A DNA stretch of 64,000 nucleotides, from assembly GCA_020080175.1 (NCBI GenBank), contig JAGHQL010000129.1, positions 8,009 through 72,008 on the forward strand. The letters are read 5' to 3'. The stretch comes from Glutinoglossum americanum (taxonomy: Eukaryota; Ascomycota; Geoglossomycetes; Geoglossales; Geoglossaceae). This document shows positions 8,668 to 20,946 of this stretch, in pieces. Position 1 is the first letter of the stretch. Every line of letters starts with the position of its first letter. A program made the translations under genes and the position numbers. The notes beneath the pieces were generated by a model. It did not search any database, had not been told where the DNA came from, and was given only the letters and a program-made list of their open reading frames with translations.

Positions 8668-10933
8668 TTACGCCGAATCTCGTTTTGGATAACGGCCTAC
8701 CAGGGCAAATGAAGTATCCATGTCGAAACCCCTCAGTCTCATAATCAGCGCGACCCATGCCGGTACTTCGCTGTGGCCGTCAGTTTCTGCGTCTCTAGTC
8801 CAATGCTTCCCGTTACCCTGCTTAGTTTGCGGCAAGGACTTGCCGTCCTTTGGTGCCCGGTCGATCTTGTTCGCATTTTCAGCCTCGTGGCGCTCGGACT
8901 CGACAAGGAGCTGATTGATAGCCTTCCAGTTCTGATAGCGGAGCTCGGCCAAAGTGAAGCCTGTAGACATTTGAGTGACAGCTGTTTCCTTGCCGTTCGC
9001 CATCTTGGATTTGATGTCGGTCGAGAGTGCTTTGTAAAAGCCTCGATACTCCGAGTCGGCTACCTCATCAAATGGCAGCGGTTCCGGGAATATTGTCATA
9101 GGGAGTGGCGAGTCATAGAAATTAGCTTTAGGGGCCGTAGCGAGATCTTGAATCTCTTTCAGTTTATCGAAGATGCCATCAGCGGCTCGCTCTATTGTTG
9201 GCAGTTGATCCATGGGTAGCGCCTTTAGTATGTCCTGTTTCGTCTCGTGCGAAACATCTTTCTCCTCTGCTGGATCCACACCGACTTTGGTCTGTTGGAA
9301 GCCCTCCTCTTCCGGAACCGCATGCTCCGGCAATTTTACCTGGTATTTCGTGAGCTGCTCTTTGACAAAGGCCATATTCCCTGATCTCTTTCCTGCGTTT
9401 ACTAACGCCTTCCAGGCTGCGGGACTGATCTTCCTGCCGACCAAACCCGAACCTGGCGTCGGATTTGGTCCTGCCTCAGATTCGACTATTGAATGCCAGG
9501 CAGCTTTGATCCCTTCTGCGTCCCCGAGTCTCCCAGCCGCACCGAGAAGGCAGTAGTGAGTCACCAAATCCGGTTCCAGACCAGCCTCACTTAGGCTCCT
9601 AAGGGCACCAGCGACTAGATCTGGCCGTCCAAGTTTGCCTCCCATGGATATAATAACATTGAATGTACCTGGGCTAGCTGGAACTCCGAGTTCGAAGAAG
9701 GCGACTATCAGAGGCTCCATTGCCGAACTGAGCCTTTTGTATTGCGGTTCGCAGGCGTTTACTCCTGCGGGACTCGGTGTAGCCTGTAACACCGCTTCGA
9801 TAATCTTGTTCAGATGCCGTACGTTGGTTTTGCCGCCGGCACTAAAATATGCTTGCAAGCTGGTAAGCATGCGCTTTAAGATACGAATCCTATCTAAAAC
9901 GTGCGGTGAACGCTGCTGGAGCTCTGTCAACTTCGACAGTAGGTGTGTGAACGTAGCAGGTGTGACGGGACATCCAGAGCGGCATGCTACTTGAAAGATA
10001 TGGAAGCTCTCCCTAACAGGTCGCTCGAATATGAAAAGCTCGAAAAACCTCGAGGGCACCTGATCGGGGTAGAGTCTTAAAGCGGTGTCGAGGGCGAGGT
10101 ACGCGTTTCTCCAGTCGCCGTGCAAGGCACGAGCTGTTAGAATCCCTTGAAGTAAAACCAGTCGAGATCCGGGGGCATTCGACGGGCGAGAAGGGTCTGT
10201 GACAATAGCCTGCGGCGATAAATGGTATTCACTAAATGCCCCTGGATACCGCCTGAGGGCCTCTATGTAAAGGGATTCCAAGTGGTGTAGCGGCTTTCCA
10301 TAGTAGGCAAGGAGCTCGATTCCCGCTCCATACGTCCGGGCATCCATGAAGCCACGATCTTGAAGCAAAATCCACTCCCAGAAATCCACACCAATGTCGA
10401 ATTGCTTCGACGCCTTGCAGTAAGAGAGAATGTGGAGGCTGGCCATGGGATGAGGTTGAATTTTCCGCTGCTTCAGGTCCTTGATCAATATTTGCATGTA
10501 CTTGAGGACCTGGTCCCTTGATCCTCCCCCTGGCGAATTTCGGAATCGATTGTGAAGGAGCCTCGCGAGTTCGAATGTGTCTCTTGCCATCAGCAGGGAA
10601 CTTTTTTTCAACAGTGGATACAGCTCCATCGCCGCCGGCCCGTCTCCCGCAGCGACATTGCTACGGAAATCCAGCAACTGTCGCTCTTGCGTTAGGACTT
10701 GTGCTTCTGGGGGGGATTGGACTAGAGCGAACCTCCTGAGTGTATTCTCCACCAGCTTTTGGAACGACAAGCTTTGGCGCAACAGCTCTCTTATCTAGAG
10801 GTCGACGAACCGCTTTATGTGATACCGCCCTTGTAAGAGGGGGCCGAGATAACAGTGGTAGCGCTGGAGGACATGCTAGTCTCGACGCGGGTGCCAGCAA
10901 TTGAATGGCACGCTTCGAGCATATTTTGGACAT
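8668..10933 (-). CDS. Mitochondrial PPR-like helical-repeat protein (possible complex I intermediate protein CIA84)
   Basis: A long open frame from about 10796 to 8668 gives some 700 residues of helical-hairpin repeats typical of fungal pentatricopeptide proteins (for example GTFNVIISMGGKLGRPDLV and DLVTHYCLLGAAGRLGDAEG). These proteins bind mitochondrial RNA or, like CIA84, assist complex I assembly. Size and style fit CIA84 but I cannot confirm orthology. A likely start lies in another frame at 10933 (MSKICSKRAIQLLAPASRL, basic and amphipathic, like a mitochondrial presequence). The frames must be joined by a small intron ending at the CTCTAG around 10797-10802, or by a one-base change in a C7 run near 10713-10719. 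The best GT donor would leave only 31 bp, while a GC donor (gcatgt) would give 82 bp in phase. The exon 1 model is unresolved. It is divergent from RET3. Confidence 0.72.
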
Positions 10934-11541
10934 TTTGGTAGAAAATGCACATCCTCACTTTCACGCATATAGGTAGATTATCCGGGAGGCGAAAAGTGGT
11001 AGGCAACATGAACAACAGTAGTCGACCCTAAACCACATTACGAAACTACAACACGGGCTCCAAAAATTTCAAAATCATACCAAAAAATGCCCCAAGTTAG
11101 CAGCCACAAACATGTAGCCTTTAAGAATACAATATTTAGTTGTAGTTATAGCATGGCACATAAGAGGTGTGTCTTAAGGCTAACTTGTATTGCAAAAGAT
11201 GTTGCCCGGCTAAACAAATCGCCGGAGCTTCATATGGTAAAGGGTGATTGGTGGGGGTGGTAAACCGAGATTGTCATCACACACGAAGCCCGTTTGCGAG
11301 CTTTTTTTCTGACCAACAGAGTTAATTCTTCAACCTCTGTTGATTGACACACTTCTTATATATGTATATAATTCACCAAATAGAACTATATTCATATTTC
11401 TCTACATCTGCTTTATTGCCCTACTATACCATACAGCTAACCTTCACCCGCCTCCCACTTTCTAGTCATCGAACAGACTAGCGCCCGGCAGACAGTCCAC
11501 CTACACCGTAAACCCCCTCTATCAAATAGACGCAAGCGATC
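10934..11541. promoter_or_regulatory. Divergent promoter region between PPR-like gene and RET3
   Basis: About 600 bp separating two divergent starts. It has CT-rich sequence just upstream of RET3 (11400-11530) and alternating TATATGTATATA at about 11356. No specific factor site is clear. Confidence 0.45.
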
Positions 11542-12224
11542 ATGCCGTCCGACATCTCACTCTTCTCTGTCAACGCGATCTTGATCCTATCGACCGATGA
11601 CTCATCACGTATTCTAGCAAAATATTACTCCGTCCCGCACCCTCCGGCGGGCGCCTCTCCTAATGCCACAAACTACCCCGGTGCGAACCCTTATCCGAGT
11701 CTGAAGGACCAGAAGGCGTTTGAAAAGGGATTGCTGGAGAAGACGGCAAAACAGACTAGCGATATCATTCTCTATGACAATCGCGTTGTGGTCTTCAAGA
11801 TGGAGAGCGATGTTATGCTGTACGTGGTCGGAGGTGTCGACGAAAACGAGATACTGCTGTATAACGTGGTTCTCGCACTCCGGGATTCTCTGAATCTCCT
11901 TCTCAAGTACGCACAGAGCATAACGACGCCCGCCGCAGGGAGGCGAACCCCTTCTTTTGGTACGAAAGGCTCATATTGTACAGGTCAACCGACAAACGCA
12001 CAATCATCGAAAACTACGATCTAGTCTCCCTGGCAATCGACGAGATCGTGGATGATGGCATCGTTCTGGAGACGGACCCGGTTGCAATTGCCTCGAGAGT
12101 GAGCCGCCCTCCTGTTCAAGATATTACGGCTGTCAAGGGTATCGACTTGTCGGAACAAGGAATCATGAATGCGTGGGAATTTGGCAAGATGAAACTCAGC
12201 GAGAAGTTGCGGCAAGGGCTGTGA
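11542..12224 (+). CDS. RET3: Coatomer subunit zeta (zeta-COP)
   Basis: Small subunit of the COPI F-subcomplex, which coats Golgi-to-ER retrograde vesicles. Two exons, 11542-11906 and 11984-12224 (201 residues), with a 77-bp intron (gtacgc...acag) that splits a Lys codon and restores LLLKSTDKRTIIENYDL. The longin-type N-terminus (SLFSVNAILILSTDDSSRIL) and the conserved central segment (VVFKMESDVMLYVVGG) are present. The length matches yeast Ret3 (189) and other fungi. It converges with RQC2, leaving 181 bp that hold a G-run near 12312 and an A-run near 12360. Confidence 0.95.
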
Positions 12225-12405
12225 GAAATGCGGGACGCGGGGATTTTGTGCTTGGGTTTTGTCGGTTTGCGAAGGGGTCTCTTCGCTTTGCTTATTAGCT
12301 GGCGGAGTAACGGGGGGGGGGGTCGGAGAGGTATCAGCATCAAGGGGCTCCTTTAGGGAAAAAAAAAAAAAAAAAACTTTATAAGTTCATTGATAAGTCT
12401 CTACA

Positions 12406-15400
12406 TTAACGGCGCTTCTTGCTACCCTTCCCACCCTTAGCCTTACTCTCATTTGAAACCCATTTGGAAGATACCCCCGAACCACTGGTGCCCGACATTA
12501 GGACCTTCACATTTCCCACTGGGATAGTATTGGTTAGCTCGCTGTACCTCCAGCCTTTGAGAAGTTCACTCTCCCGGGGCCACATCTTCTCCACATCCTC
12601 ACTCTTCTGGTCAATCTTCCTCCGCTCACCCTCCGTGATCCATGAGGTGACGATTCCTCTGACCGCCTTCCCTTTCTTAACTATCCCAGGTTGTAACTTA
12701 GCCTTGTATTTGTACCTGCTTAGTGCAGTCCATGGGGCGCATACTGGGATGGCGTCGAGGATCTCATCACCGGGTAAGGGGGTTCCTACAAAACCGTCAA
12801 GCGGAGTTGCCGGTAATTGCTCCTCATCATCAAGGGCTTCCGGGTTCTCCTCGAGCATCGTCCGGCGTGCTTCCTCGTATTCCTTTCCTTTGGCGGCGGC
12901 TCGATCGTGCTGCTCTCTCCTCTGCTTTTGGGCAGCGAGCTCCTTTTCCTTTGCGGCTTTAACCTTCTCTGCCTCTTCTGTTTTCTCCTTTGTTGCAGTT
13001 GATCCCAGAAATCTCATGGCCAGTGCTCTGTCTTCTTCGTCCTGGTTTGCATATTTGGTTGCGAGCTTCTTCTGCTTGCCACGCTTACCGCGCACTTGTG
13101 GTTTCTGGGCAATAATAGTATTCGGGGTGCCCCGCCCACCCGCCTCAGGGTCGACCAATATAAGGTGTGCTCCGGTTGATCCTGTATTCACACTCTTATC
13201 ATCATCGCCGACGCCAGCTTCGTGGATACTGGACATCCCATCCCGTGCCTTCCGAAGTAACCGTCTCTCCCTCGCCGACATGTGACGATCGCCTCCCTTC
13301 CCTAAGCCGCTAGCAGACCCATACTTGTCTTCGGCTGTGTCGTCATTTCTCGAACTACTCTCGCTGATGTCACCGCCCTTATCTTGGGTCGTTGTTGCTT
13401 GCAGCCTCGAATCAATCTGATCGGGATTACCGCCCTGGAATGGATCGCCACCGCCAACCCCAGATTGACCTCCATCTTCGTCCTCCGACCCAGATTCTAG
13501 CCTCGCGTCAGGGAAGTCCTCGTCGTCACTTTCAAGAGTAGGCGTCGGGCCCTCTGCATCCACGGTAGTGTGTTCGTCCGGCATTTCCACAGCTGCTTCT
13601 GCGGTCGAGATACCATCTGTATCTGTCTGGCCATCCAGTCTGTGCTTCATATGGTGCGCTTTGCTTTCTTCGCTAATCCGGAACATGACTGCAAACCCCA
13701 AGAGTAGCTGGGCTGGGGGTAGGAAATTTTTCTCCCCTCGGATCACGAAACCTCCAGTCGTAAGATACTCCCCTGTTGGCGCTGTCTTAGACACTTGATC
13801 TGAGTTCACCCACCAAGCAGACAAAATAGCTTTTGAATCCCATGCTTTCGACGGGGCAACAGCAAGGTTCCCAGCTTGAGACAGTGTTGATGGGGGTATT
13901 GGCGCATCTGGAGTTGCGGGATTATTCTTAATGATGACGCTAGCGGCCCCTTGAATATCTGCATGAACGTAGACATCACCACGCTTTAGGTAACGTTTGT
14001 ATAAGATCTCGGTTTGCATCATGTCTCTGCCGCTGTGCATACTGTTAGAAAAAGTTAAGACTAGCGAGCGGGCGCGAAATAATACCCTAAAACGAGATAG
14101 CCATCTGAAGATATGAAAAAATAGAATTTCTCAAACCACTGGGGAGCCCGAATGGGCCGTAAGACTTGCTTTTCCTGCTTCAGGCCTTTCTTGAGGTCTG
14201 CTGTAATCTTCTTCTCAGTGCTCTTTAGAGCCTTCGATGATGACTGCAGTGTCTTTTGCTCCTTCACGGCGGCACTCCTTTTCTGGTCATAGTATTGACG
14301 GGCATTCGCCCATGGCGAGAGCCCAAGGTCGATATCAACGGATAATCGCTTGTCAATATTTGTCCCGGCCTTGGGTTTGTTCGGGGCAGTATCCTTGTCG
14401 CTGTCGACCACATCGCTATCCGTTTCGTCTCCCTCAAAGTCTTCTTCACCCTCTTCCGCTTCCCCCAACAGTAGCGTTGCTGTATTCTCATAGAGCTTCA
14501 AAGGGAGTTTTATTATTTCTGCCACAGGATTTTTTCGAGTTTTCTCCATTTCGACGAGCCTGGCAATTTCCATCCAGTCCATGCCCTGTCCGATCAGGCT
14601 GTTAATCGCAGTCATTGTTTCCTCTACCCTCGCAAGATTGGCTTCTATCGCCTGTGCCTTTCGGACATTCAACAGCTGTACCTCCTTTAAACCGTCAACC
14701 CGTTTTTCGTGATCATTTCTAGCCTAGATGTTGCCATTCAGATTAGCCCTGAATGTTGGTAGATAGCTTGGAGGGTATACCTACGGTCTCGAGTCTCTTC
14801 TTTGCGTTATCATCCCTATCGTTCAGGCGTGACTCAAGCTTCTGCCCCTCGATGGAGGAGTACTGGAAGAGTCAGCTAACAGTCTCTATATATTTCGCAG
14901 GTTCACATACAAACTCGTCTACGGTTTTATTGAAGCCATCGAAGGTAAATACTTTCAACGATGGATCATCTTCAATCTGCCGTGGCAAAAAGGGATGGAA
15001 ATCCTCGTATGTAAATTGCCTTCGCTCGTCGCTCTCATCGACCTTTTCTGGGCCGTCGCCTAAGGTGGGAGTATCGCTTGATGTAGCCACGCTCTTTACC
15101 CTAGGCTTTGCGATAATGTAGCCTTTTGAAACTTCTGCGCTTGTTATGTCTTGTATTATGCGCCCCGCTTCGTAGAGGGCGAGTAATAACTTCTCTATTA
15201 ACTCGTCGTCCTCAAGGACCTCTCCTGGACGAGTGCTATTACCAAACCCCGAAACTCGAAGCACATGCTCCACAAGCATCGGAGGGTATTCTGTTATACT
15301 TACCGCTAGTGCTTTTCTCAGAACATCCGCACCCCTTTTTGGCTTCTTGTCAGAGCCCAGGTCTGGGACTTGCTTCTTACCAGCGGCCTTCTCAAGCGCA

Positions 15401-16013
15401 TTTTTGAGCCGCTCCTTTGTTAAGGGTGGCACACCTTCAACATTCTGGCGGTTTTCCAGGGAGTATTTCAATCCGACTCTAAGTTCTTCCTGCTCATTGA
15501 CTATTCGCAGGAGTGCCAGTATGTTGTATTCCTTATCAGTGAGGACTATATTCCCTCCGGCGTAAAATTCCAAGAAAAGCCGATATTGACCATCGCTAAA
15601 TTGAATCTCGATGATCCGATCGGTCCCGATTTGGGAAACAGCAGTGACTCTTCTCGAACGAAGAAACTTCCGTAATCGGACAACAAATGGTGACGGTGCC
15701 GGAGCGGTGGTCCTTGAGAAGCTCGTTAGATGACAGCGAAAGCCAGACTCTATTATCATCTGCTGTTTTTGATCTGATCTGGCAAATTTAAGAAGGAAAA
15801 CACGCTACACTATCGCTATTAGAAGAGACCGTACAAATTGTTTTGTGGCAATTAGGTGCGTACCGAAGAGAGATCATAGACATTGGCCAGACGGAGGTTG
15901 CACAATGCATTGGACAGCTCATGAGTGATTATCTGGAATTGTTAACTCTATTGCGAAAGGAACAGAGACTCAAAGCAAACCTTCACGTCTAAGGAGGAGA
16001 ACCTCTGCTTCAT
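12406..16013 (-). CDS. RQC2: Ribosome quality control complex subunit 2 (NEMF/Tae2)
   Basis: Binds stalled 60S-peptidyl-tRNA complexes, recruits Ltn1 and drives CAT-tailing. Six exons: 16013-15981, 15932-15864, 15804-14911, 14862-14785, 14723-14086 and 14041-12406, giving 1115 residues. Introns are 44-61 bp and all phases agree. The start MKQRFSSLDVK and next exon IITHELSNALCNLRLANVYD match the NFACT-N opening; exon 3 opens RVFLLKFARSDQKQQ. The middle is a coiled coil (YSSIEGQKLESRLNDRD, then RNDHEKRVDGLKEVQ). The NFACT-R segment starts near residue 571 (HSGRDMMQTEILYKRYLKRG, VYVHADIQGA). An acidic linker and basic coil follow, then the NFACT-C region (IPVCAPWTALSRYKYKAK) and a Lys-rich tail (GGKGSKKRR). 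All family parts are present. Confidence 0.96.
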
Positions 16014-16395
16014 GTCGGCAACTGTAGTTCCGATTTTATTTGTTGTTGTTGTTTCGTGCTTAGCACGCAAGTTATGGTGATCAGCCTTTCTTTCGCCTTA
16101 CGTCAGGCTGCAGAAATACCGTTTTTCAGGCCTTAAGAGATTTCTAAAAGGTTTCATATTCTCACAATGGGTATGGGATAATTTCGGGAATTAAAGCGTA
16201 ATATTAATAGTGCGTCTGCAGACGTGTTTTAGGCACACGATTCTAAATTACTGGGCGGAGGGCTGTGCGAAAATGCCACGCATGATATTTGGCCTCCTGA
16301 GCTTTAGTCAAGGGTAGCTTAAACCGTGCTTTTGGGAGTCATGGGATTCTAGGTGGTAAAAAAGATTCTAGAAAGCCGATCCTTCATTCTATTAG
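16014..16395. other. Intergenic between RQC2 start and SUA5 end
   Basis: About 380 bp. It must hold the RQC2 promoter and the SUA5 3' region. A GTT/GTTGTT run lies near 16040-16055. No other feature recognised. Confidence 0.4.
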
Positions 16396-18216
16396 CTATT
16401 TAATCTTTACCTCAGCCGCTTTCCGGAGCCTATTCATCACAGCGGCCGCGATATCTCCTTCGTCTTTGATGCCTTCGATAAAGATATTGTCTACGCCTTT
16501 ACTATCAAGTTCTCTAAGAGCGGCAAATAGCCCTCGAGCGATGTCTTCTGTTTTGCTACCTAGCGCTATATCCCAAATGGTAACCCGATCTTCAGGGGTA
16601 CTGTACGTGATAGCGGTGCAGTAGGTCGAAGGAGCCCTTCCCGGACGGACCGCGTTCATTTGCATCGTAGGGATAGTATGTGCTTCGCCGTTGGCACGAT
16701 GCGGTGGTGGGCCATTAGACCTTGTCCTTGGAGGTGTGATGAGACTGGGGGAGAGAGCTGGCGGGAGACTCTCACAATGAGTGGTGAACCCGCCCTCCAC
16801 GGTTGTCTTGGTGGTAGGCGTAGTAGATTTGTCAATGTCCAGGCCAAGCGCCACAGGCCATTTTCTGGTTCTGACTACTCCAATACTTCCTCGAATTTCA
16901 GAGAGGTTCGGAGGGTCACTATCCGCCTCGTGAAGGATAACTCTCGCCCTAGGGGAGTAGTGCTTGTATTTCATGCCAGGCGCTTTTGGCTTTGATCCTT
17001 CCTCGGAGGTATCCTTATATCCTATGAGGACGTCTTCCCAGCCAGGACAAGCTTGGAGTTGTTCGATGCTAATGCCCCCTGGGCGTAGAATTGCTGGAGG
17101 GTTCGAAAGTCCATCGACTACAGTACTCTCCACACCGACATCACAAGGCCCACCATCTAGAATCAGGTCAATTCGGCCCTCGAGGTCATGTTTCACATGT
17201 TCGGCTGTGGTTGTAGAAGGCTTAGTGGATGCGTTAGCAGACGGTGCTGCAAGCGGTACGCCTGCCATATGTATCAGCGCCAAGGCGAGAAAGCTTTTAG
17301 GCATGCGTGCGCCAAACGTGCTTAGCCCTGCCGTGACTTCTGGCGCTAGCCTCGAGTTCTTTGGAGTTGGCAAAATTATTGTCAGAGGGCCAGGCCAGAA
17401 TTTTCGGATCAATGGCTTGTAGATTTCCGGTATAGGATCGTGGGGATTAAGCAGAGAAGACTTATACGTTATGTATGAGTCGAGTTCTTGGGGTAGGCTT
17501 CTATTGAGTATGCCGTGGTTGGTGCCCGTTCCTGCAATGCTATTAAATTCGTATTCTGGCAGCAGAAGTTTTCTCAATTGCGTCAAGGAGCAGATATGCA
17601 CAATCAAGGGATTGTCCGACGGTCTTTGTTTTGCTTTGTATATGCCCTGAACAGCCTCACTTCTTGTGGCATCCGCACCAAGTCCATAAACGGTTTCTGT
17701 CGGAAAAGCTATAGGCACGCTAGAAGTTTGCAGCCGATGGGCAGCTTCTCTCATATAGAAGGCAGAGGCTGTGTCGTCTCGTATTTCGAACTCCCAATCC
17801 TGTGGGAGTTGGTGCTCGTCCGTACCATGGAATATCATGTGTCCAATATCAGAGGGATCGATAGGCAAGATAATAGCGCTCCTGGGGGGTTGAAGCGCCC
17901 ACGGCGGGTTCCTTTGTATCTCGCATAACTCGGAGCCATGGCCGGGAGCTTTCGAGTGTCCGTTGGTGGCGGCGTTGGGCCCTCTAGTGTTTATGGGCTT
18001 AGACTTCCAAATGGCTGGTATTTCTTCTATGGACAGCCAATCTCGTAAAGTCTGCTTTCTCATCCCATAAGCCATTTCTCTACCCGGCTTGGACGTATCT
18101 TCGTTATCAATGGCCGAATATTCTATCCCAACTTTGGCCGAGGCAGATGTTCCCGAAAGCGGTTGATCCTTTGTCAAGGCATTCCTTCTCGTCGAGGTAA
18201 CGTTCCCATGCGCCAT
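16396..18216 (-). CDS. SUA5: Threonylcarbamoyl-AMP synthase Sua5 (YrdC plus Sua5 domains)
   Basis: Makes threonylcarbamoyl-AMP from threonine, bicarbonate and ATP, the first step of the t6A37 modification in ANN-decoding tRNAs. Single exon, 606 residues. The YrdC domain spans about 150-380: PTETVYGLGADA, YKAKQRPSDNPLIVH (KxR plus SDNPL), APSANASTKPS and GGPCDVGVESTVVDG are all present. The Sua5 C-terminal domain (about 400-600) follows a linker containing PGMKYKHYSPRARV and ends near the family pattern GIKDEGDIAAAVMNRLRKAA. About 140 residues precede the core, longer than in yeast Sua5 (426 residues in total). This N-terminal part is low-complexity and could be an extension or an over-long start choice; Met codons at later positions (MAYGMRKQ) are alternatives. 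Confidence 0.93.
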   Translation of the reverse strand: MAHGNVTSTRRNALTKDQPLSGTSASAKVGIEYSAIDNEDTSKPGREMAYGMRKQTLRDWLSIEEIPAIWKSKPINTRGPNAATNGHSKAPGHGSELCEIQRNPPWALQPPRSAIILPIDPSDIGHMIFHGTDEHQLPQDWEFEIRDDTASAFYMREAAHRLQTSSVPIAFPTETVYGLGADATRSEAVQGIYKAKQRPSDNPLIVHICSLTQLRKLLLPEYEFNSIAGTGTNHGILNRSLPQELDSYITYKSSLLNPHDPIPEIYKPLIRKFWPGPLTIILPTPKNSRLAPEVTAGLSTFGARMPKSFLALALIHMAGVPLAAPSANASTKPSTTTAEHVKHDLEGRIDLILDGGPCDVGVESTVVDGLSNPPAILRPGGISIEQLQACPGWEDVLIGYKDTSEEGSKPKAPGMKYKHYSPRARVILHEADSDPPNLSEIRGSIGVVRTRKWPVALGLDIDKSTTPTTKTTVEGGFTTHCESLPPALSPSLITPPRTRSNGPPPHRANGEAHTIPTMQMNAVRPGRAPSTYCTAITYSTPEDRVTIWDIALGSKTEDIARGLFAALRELDSKGVDNIFIEGIKDEGDIAAAVMNRLRKAAEVKIK

Positions 18217-18943
18217 CCCACGTGGTCTGTATTTGTGGTCCTGCCCGTATATCCCGAGGGTGGTACGGACGTGCGAGAATCTCTTGGGTCGTCTAGATTG
18301 TGGATAGGGGATCTTTTTTATAGGCGTTTGAATGTGTCGGAAGTGGGAAATAGTGGCTATCGAGAACGGCCCTCGAGCGATAGGAAAGTCGCTCGATGCC
18401 GTATGGTGTCACTAAGGCTACACATTAGATTGGGAGGTAACAATTTACTTCGGTGGTGGGGTTTGGTGGGTGCTGTGTAAATTATCGGTTGACTCAGGGC
18501 CTGGCACCTTATGTCATCAGTCTGTAAGCTAGAATCCTCAAATAAGAATTACACCCCTATATTAGAGTCACTGTGCTAGTTTATTCATGCAATTCCTCAT
18601 AACTTTCCTCAGACATAATTTTGATTAGGTATACCGTTACGAAATGATACGCAAAAGAAACCCCCCATCGAGAACCAGGAAAAACTAACACTCATCCGTA
18701 TATGAATGAATCCCTATACATGCCCAAGTAACGAAAACCGACACTCGTGTCAGAAGGGAGAGAAAGTAGATTGACCTATAGCCACCGTAGACCCGGTAGC
18801 GGAATATAAGTCAACCCAAAATGGAGCATGTCGTATTTATGTACAGTGCAGCCACCGCTGTAACACCTAGAAATATTTGTCTAAATTTGACCCCTATACC
18901 GGTTGATTGAAGCCGACAAAGGTCCCGCAAAAAGCATTGATGT
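18217..18943. other. Intergenic between SUA5 start and RAD21 end
   Basis: About 730 bp between two minus-strand genes. It is expected to hold the SUA5 promoter and the RAD21 3' UTR. No gene or repeat seen. Confidence 0.4.
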
Positions 18944-20946
18944 TCAGTTCTCGGAGATACCAGCTGCAGTCTCTGTAAGAGGCTCTTGGCTAGCAATCTC
19001 ACCGCCAGCTTCTCGCTCAGCCCAGTCACCCCACAGGCCTCTCTTCCCTCTAACCCGAATAGGGCCGCCTAGTGCTCCCTGCTGCTGCTCCACCTTTACT
19101 GCATCTTTAGTTGCCAAAACGAGTACCTCGAAGAACATCTTGGTTGCGTCAGCCTTGGTGGTAGTTGCCTCTGGAAGGAGCTCCTGGAATAGAATGCTAG
19201 CCTTTTTAAGCTGGGATGGGTTTTCTGAAGCAGAATTTCCAAAACGCTCTCTAAGTAGGTGAACCGCGTGCTTTGTGCCGATGGAAACCGGGCCGCTATC
19301 AGCGGGGTGGATGAGTGGTGCTACGGTGTCATCAAAATTATCCGGGACTGGGGACAAGGCGTCCTCTTCGTCCTCTTCCTCCTGTTGCCTTAATGGTACT
19401 CCCTCTTCTTCATCTTGACGCAGGAATCCATCATCAGCTGGGAGCTCGATGATTTCTCCATCTTGCCCCATCGATGCATCTCCGTCTAGACCCATAACCC
19501 TATCTCCAAAGTCTAGCTCCTCCTCTTCAGCAATTTCAAGCCTTGGTTGCTTTTCTTTCAGACTCTTCTCGGGATCATCGTCGATATCTTCGACCCCGCT
19601 ATCCCGCTTTCGTTTCAACTCTCCCACCTTCCGCACGACTTCGAGCGATAGAATCCCTTTTAATTCAGGTGCCCATCCCTTGCCACGCCCATCGCCAAGG
19701 ATACTGGAAACGAAGCCACCGCTGCGCTGCATAGCCATAAGAGTCAAAATCATTGGATCCCGTGGAAGAAATGAAAGCGGCTTCAAGATGCGAGAACGGT
19801 CGTCTTGTTGCTGTTTAATTTGTGTACTATGCAATACCGTGTCTGTATCCGGCTGAAGGACTTTGCGCTTTTTCACGCGGTAACTATGATGTATTGATTC
19901 ATCCTCCTCTTCTGGCTCAAATATGGTGGAGTCGAGGTTGCGCTGGTAATTGTTTTCGAGATCCCGCTCCATACTCGATCTGATTGAGGACAAAGGGGAT
20001 TGTGAATCCCGCTCAAGTCTGGGAGGTGTCTGGCGAGCTACTGAATGGGTGCCGTCTGCCTGGTCGTCCATGTTAAGCTCAAAGCCTTCCCCGGCTCCCA
20101 TGTCGAAATCTTCACCCCCCCCGAAGTTGAAATCATTGTCCTCGGGATCCCGCATTTGTTCGTCACCGATGTCTAGGTCAAGCATGTCTCCATCATGTAG
20201 TTTCATATCTTCGCTGACGAGGTCATCCTCAATGGGTCTCGACGGAGCAGCTTCCCTCCCAACATGCATACTAGTGTCCTCTCCAGCTGCGCCAAGGTCA
20301 TCCCCGATATCTAGATCTAGCTCGTCCCCTTCCTCAAGTTGCAGCATCTCATCTGCACCACCCCTTCCTTGCTCGATCATGCTATATGGATCAAGCATGC
20401 TACTCTGAAGAGTGATGTCTTCATCTCTACCGACACGCGACCGATCAAAATCAAATTCGGGGGCTGAGCCAGATGGTTGTGTAAGAAGTAAAGAGGCATC
20501 GGGGAGTGGAGGAAGTAAATCAAGCTCAGTAAGAACGTCGGGTAGAGTGAGGGTTGCTGGGTTTGGAGCATGCATGTGGTTGGACGGCAGATCAACATTT
20601 CCAGGCCGAAAAGCCTGCCGCAATGGTAAACGTTAATAATGGACGCGATTGTATGCATTGGTTTGCGGGGGAAAATTCTTACCATTTTAATCTTCATCAA
20701 GGCCTCGTTGCAGTCATCAAGTAAATAACGCGCCTTCCGACTGTATATCCTAACAACACCTAATAAGAGCTGTCCGCTCAAACGTAGAGCCATAGGTGCT
20801 TGACCCTGGTCTACAATCGCGCTAACACTGCTCTCGATATTTGATTGCAAGATATGTGTTTTAGAGAGTTTGCGCTCCAGGTTCGCAGATAGCCAGACAC
20901 GAGCCAAAGGCCCGGTCTTGGAGAGCAGAGTTTCGGAGTAAAACAT
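18944..20946 (-). CDS. RAD21: Cohesin kleisin subunit Rad21/Scc1/Mcd1
   Basis: Kleisin that closes the Smc1-Smc3 ring and is cut by separase at anaphase. Two exons, 20946-20683 and 20614-18944 (644 residues), with a 68-bp intron (gtaaga...gcag) in phase 0. The N-terminal kleisin domain is classical: [32 protein letters not shown], then [19 protein letters not shown], residues 1-100. The middle is acidic and disordered, with several D/E clusters. The C-terminal winged helix that binds the Smc1 head is present ([39 protein letters not shown]). I could not assign separase sites by eye. It is divergent from PMR1 across about 700 bp. Confidence 0.95.

Noticed and set aside
12419-13285. 288-residue plus-strand open frame
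   Set aside because: Lies fully antisense to the coiled-coil and C-terminal part of RQC2; composition is Ser/Leu/Phe-rich as expected of an antisense frame, with no motif.
18163-18480. 105-residue plus-strand open frame over the SUA5 start
   Set aside because: Overlaps the SUA5 N-terminus in antisense and shows no motif.
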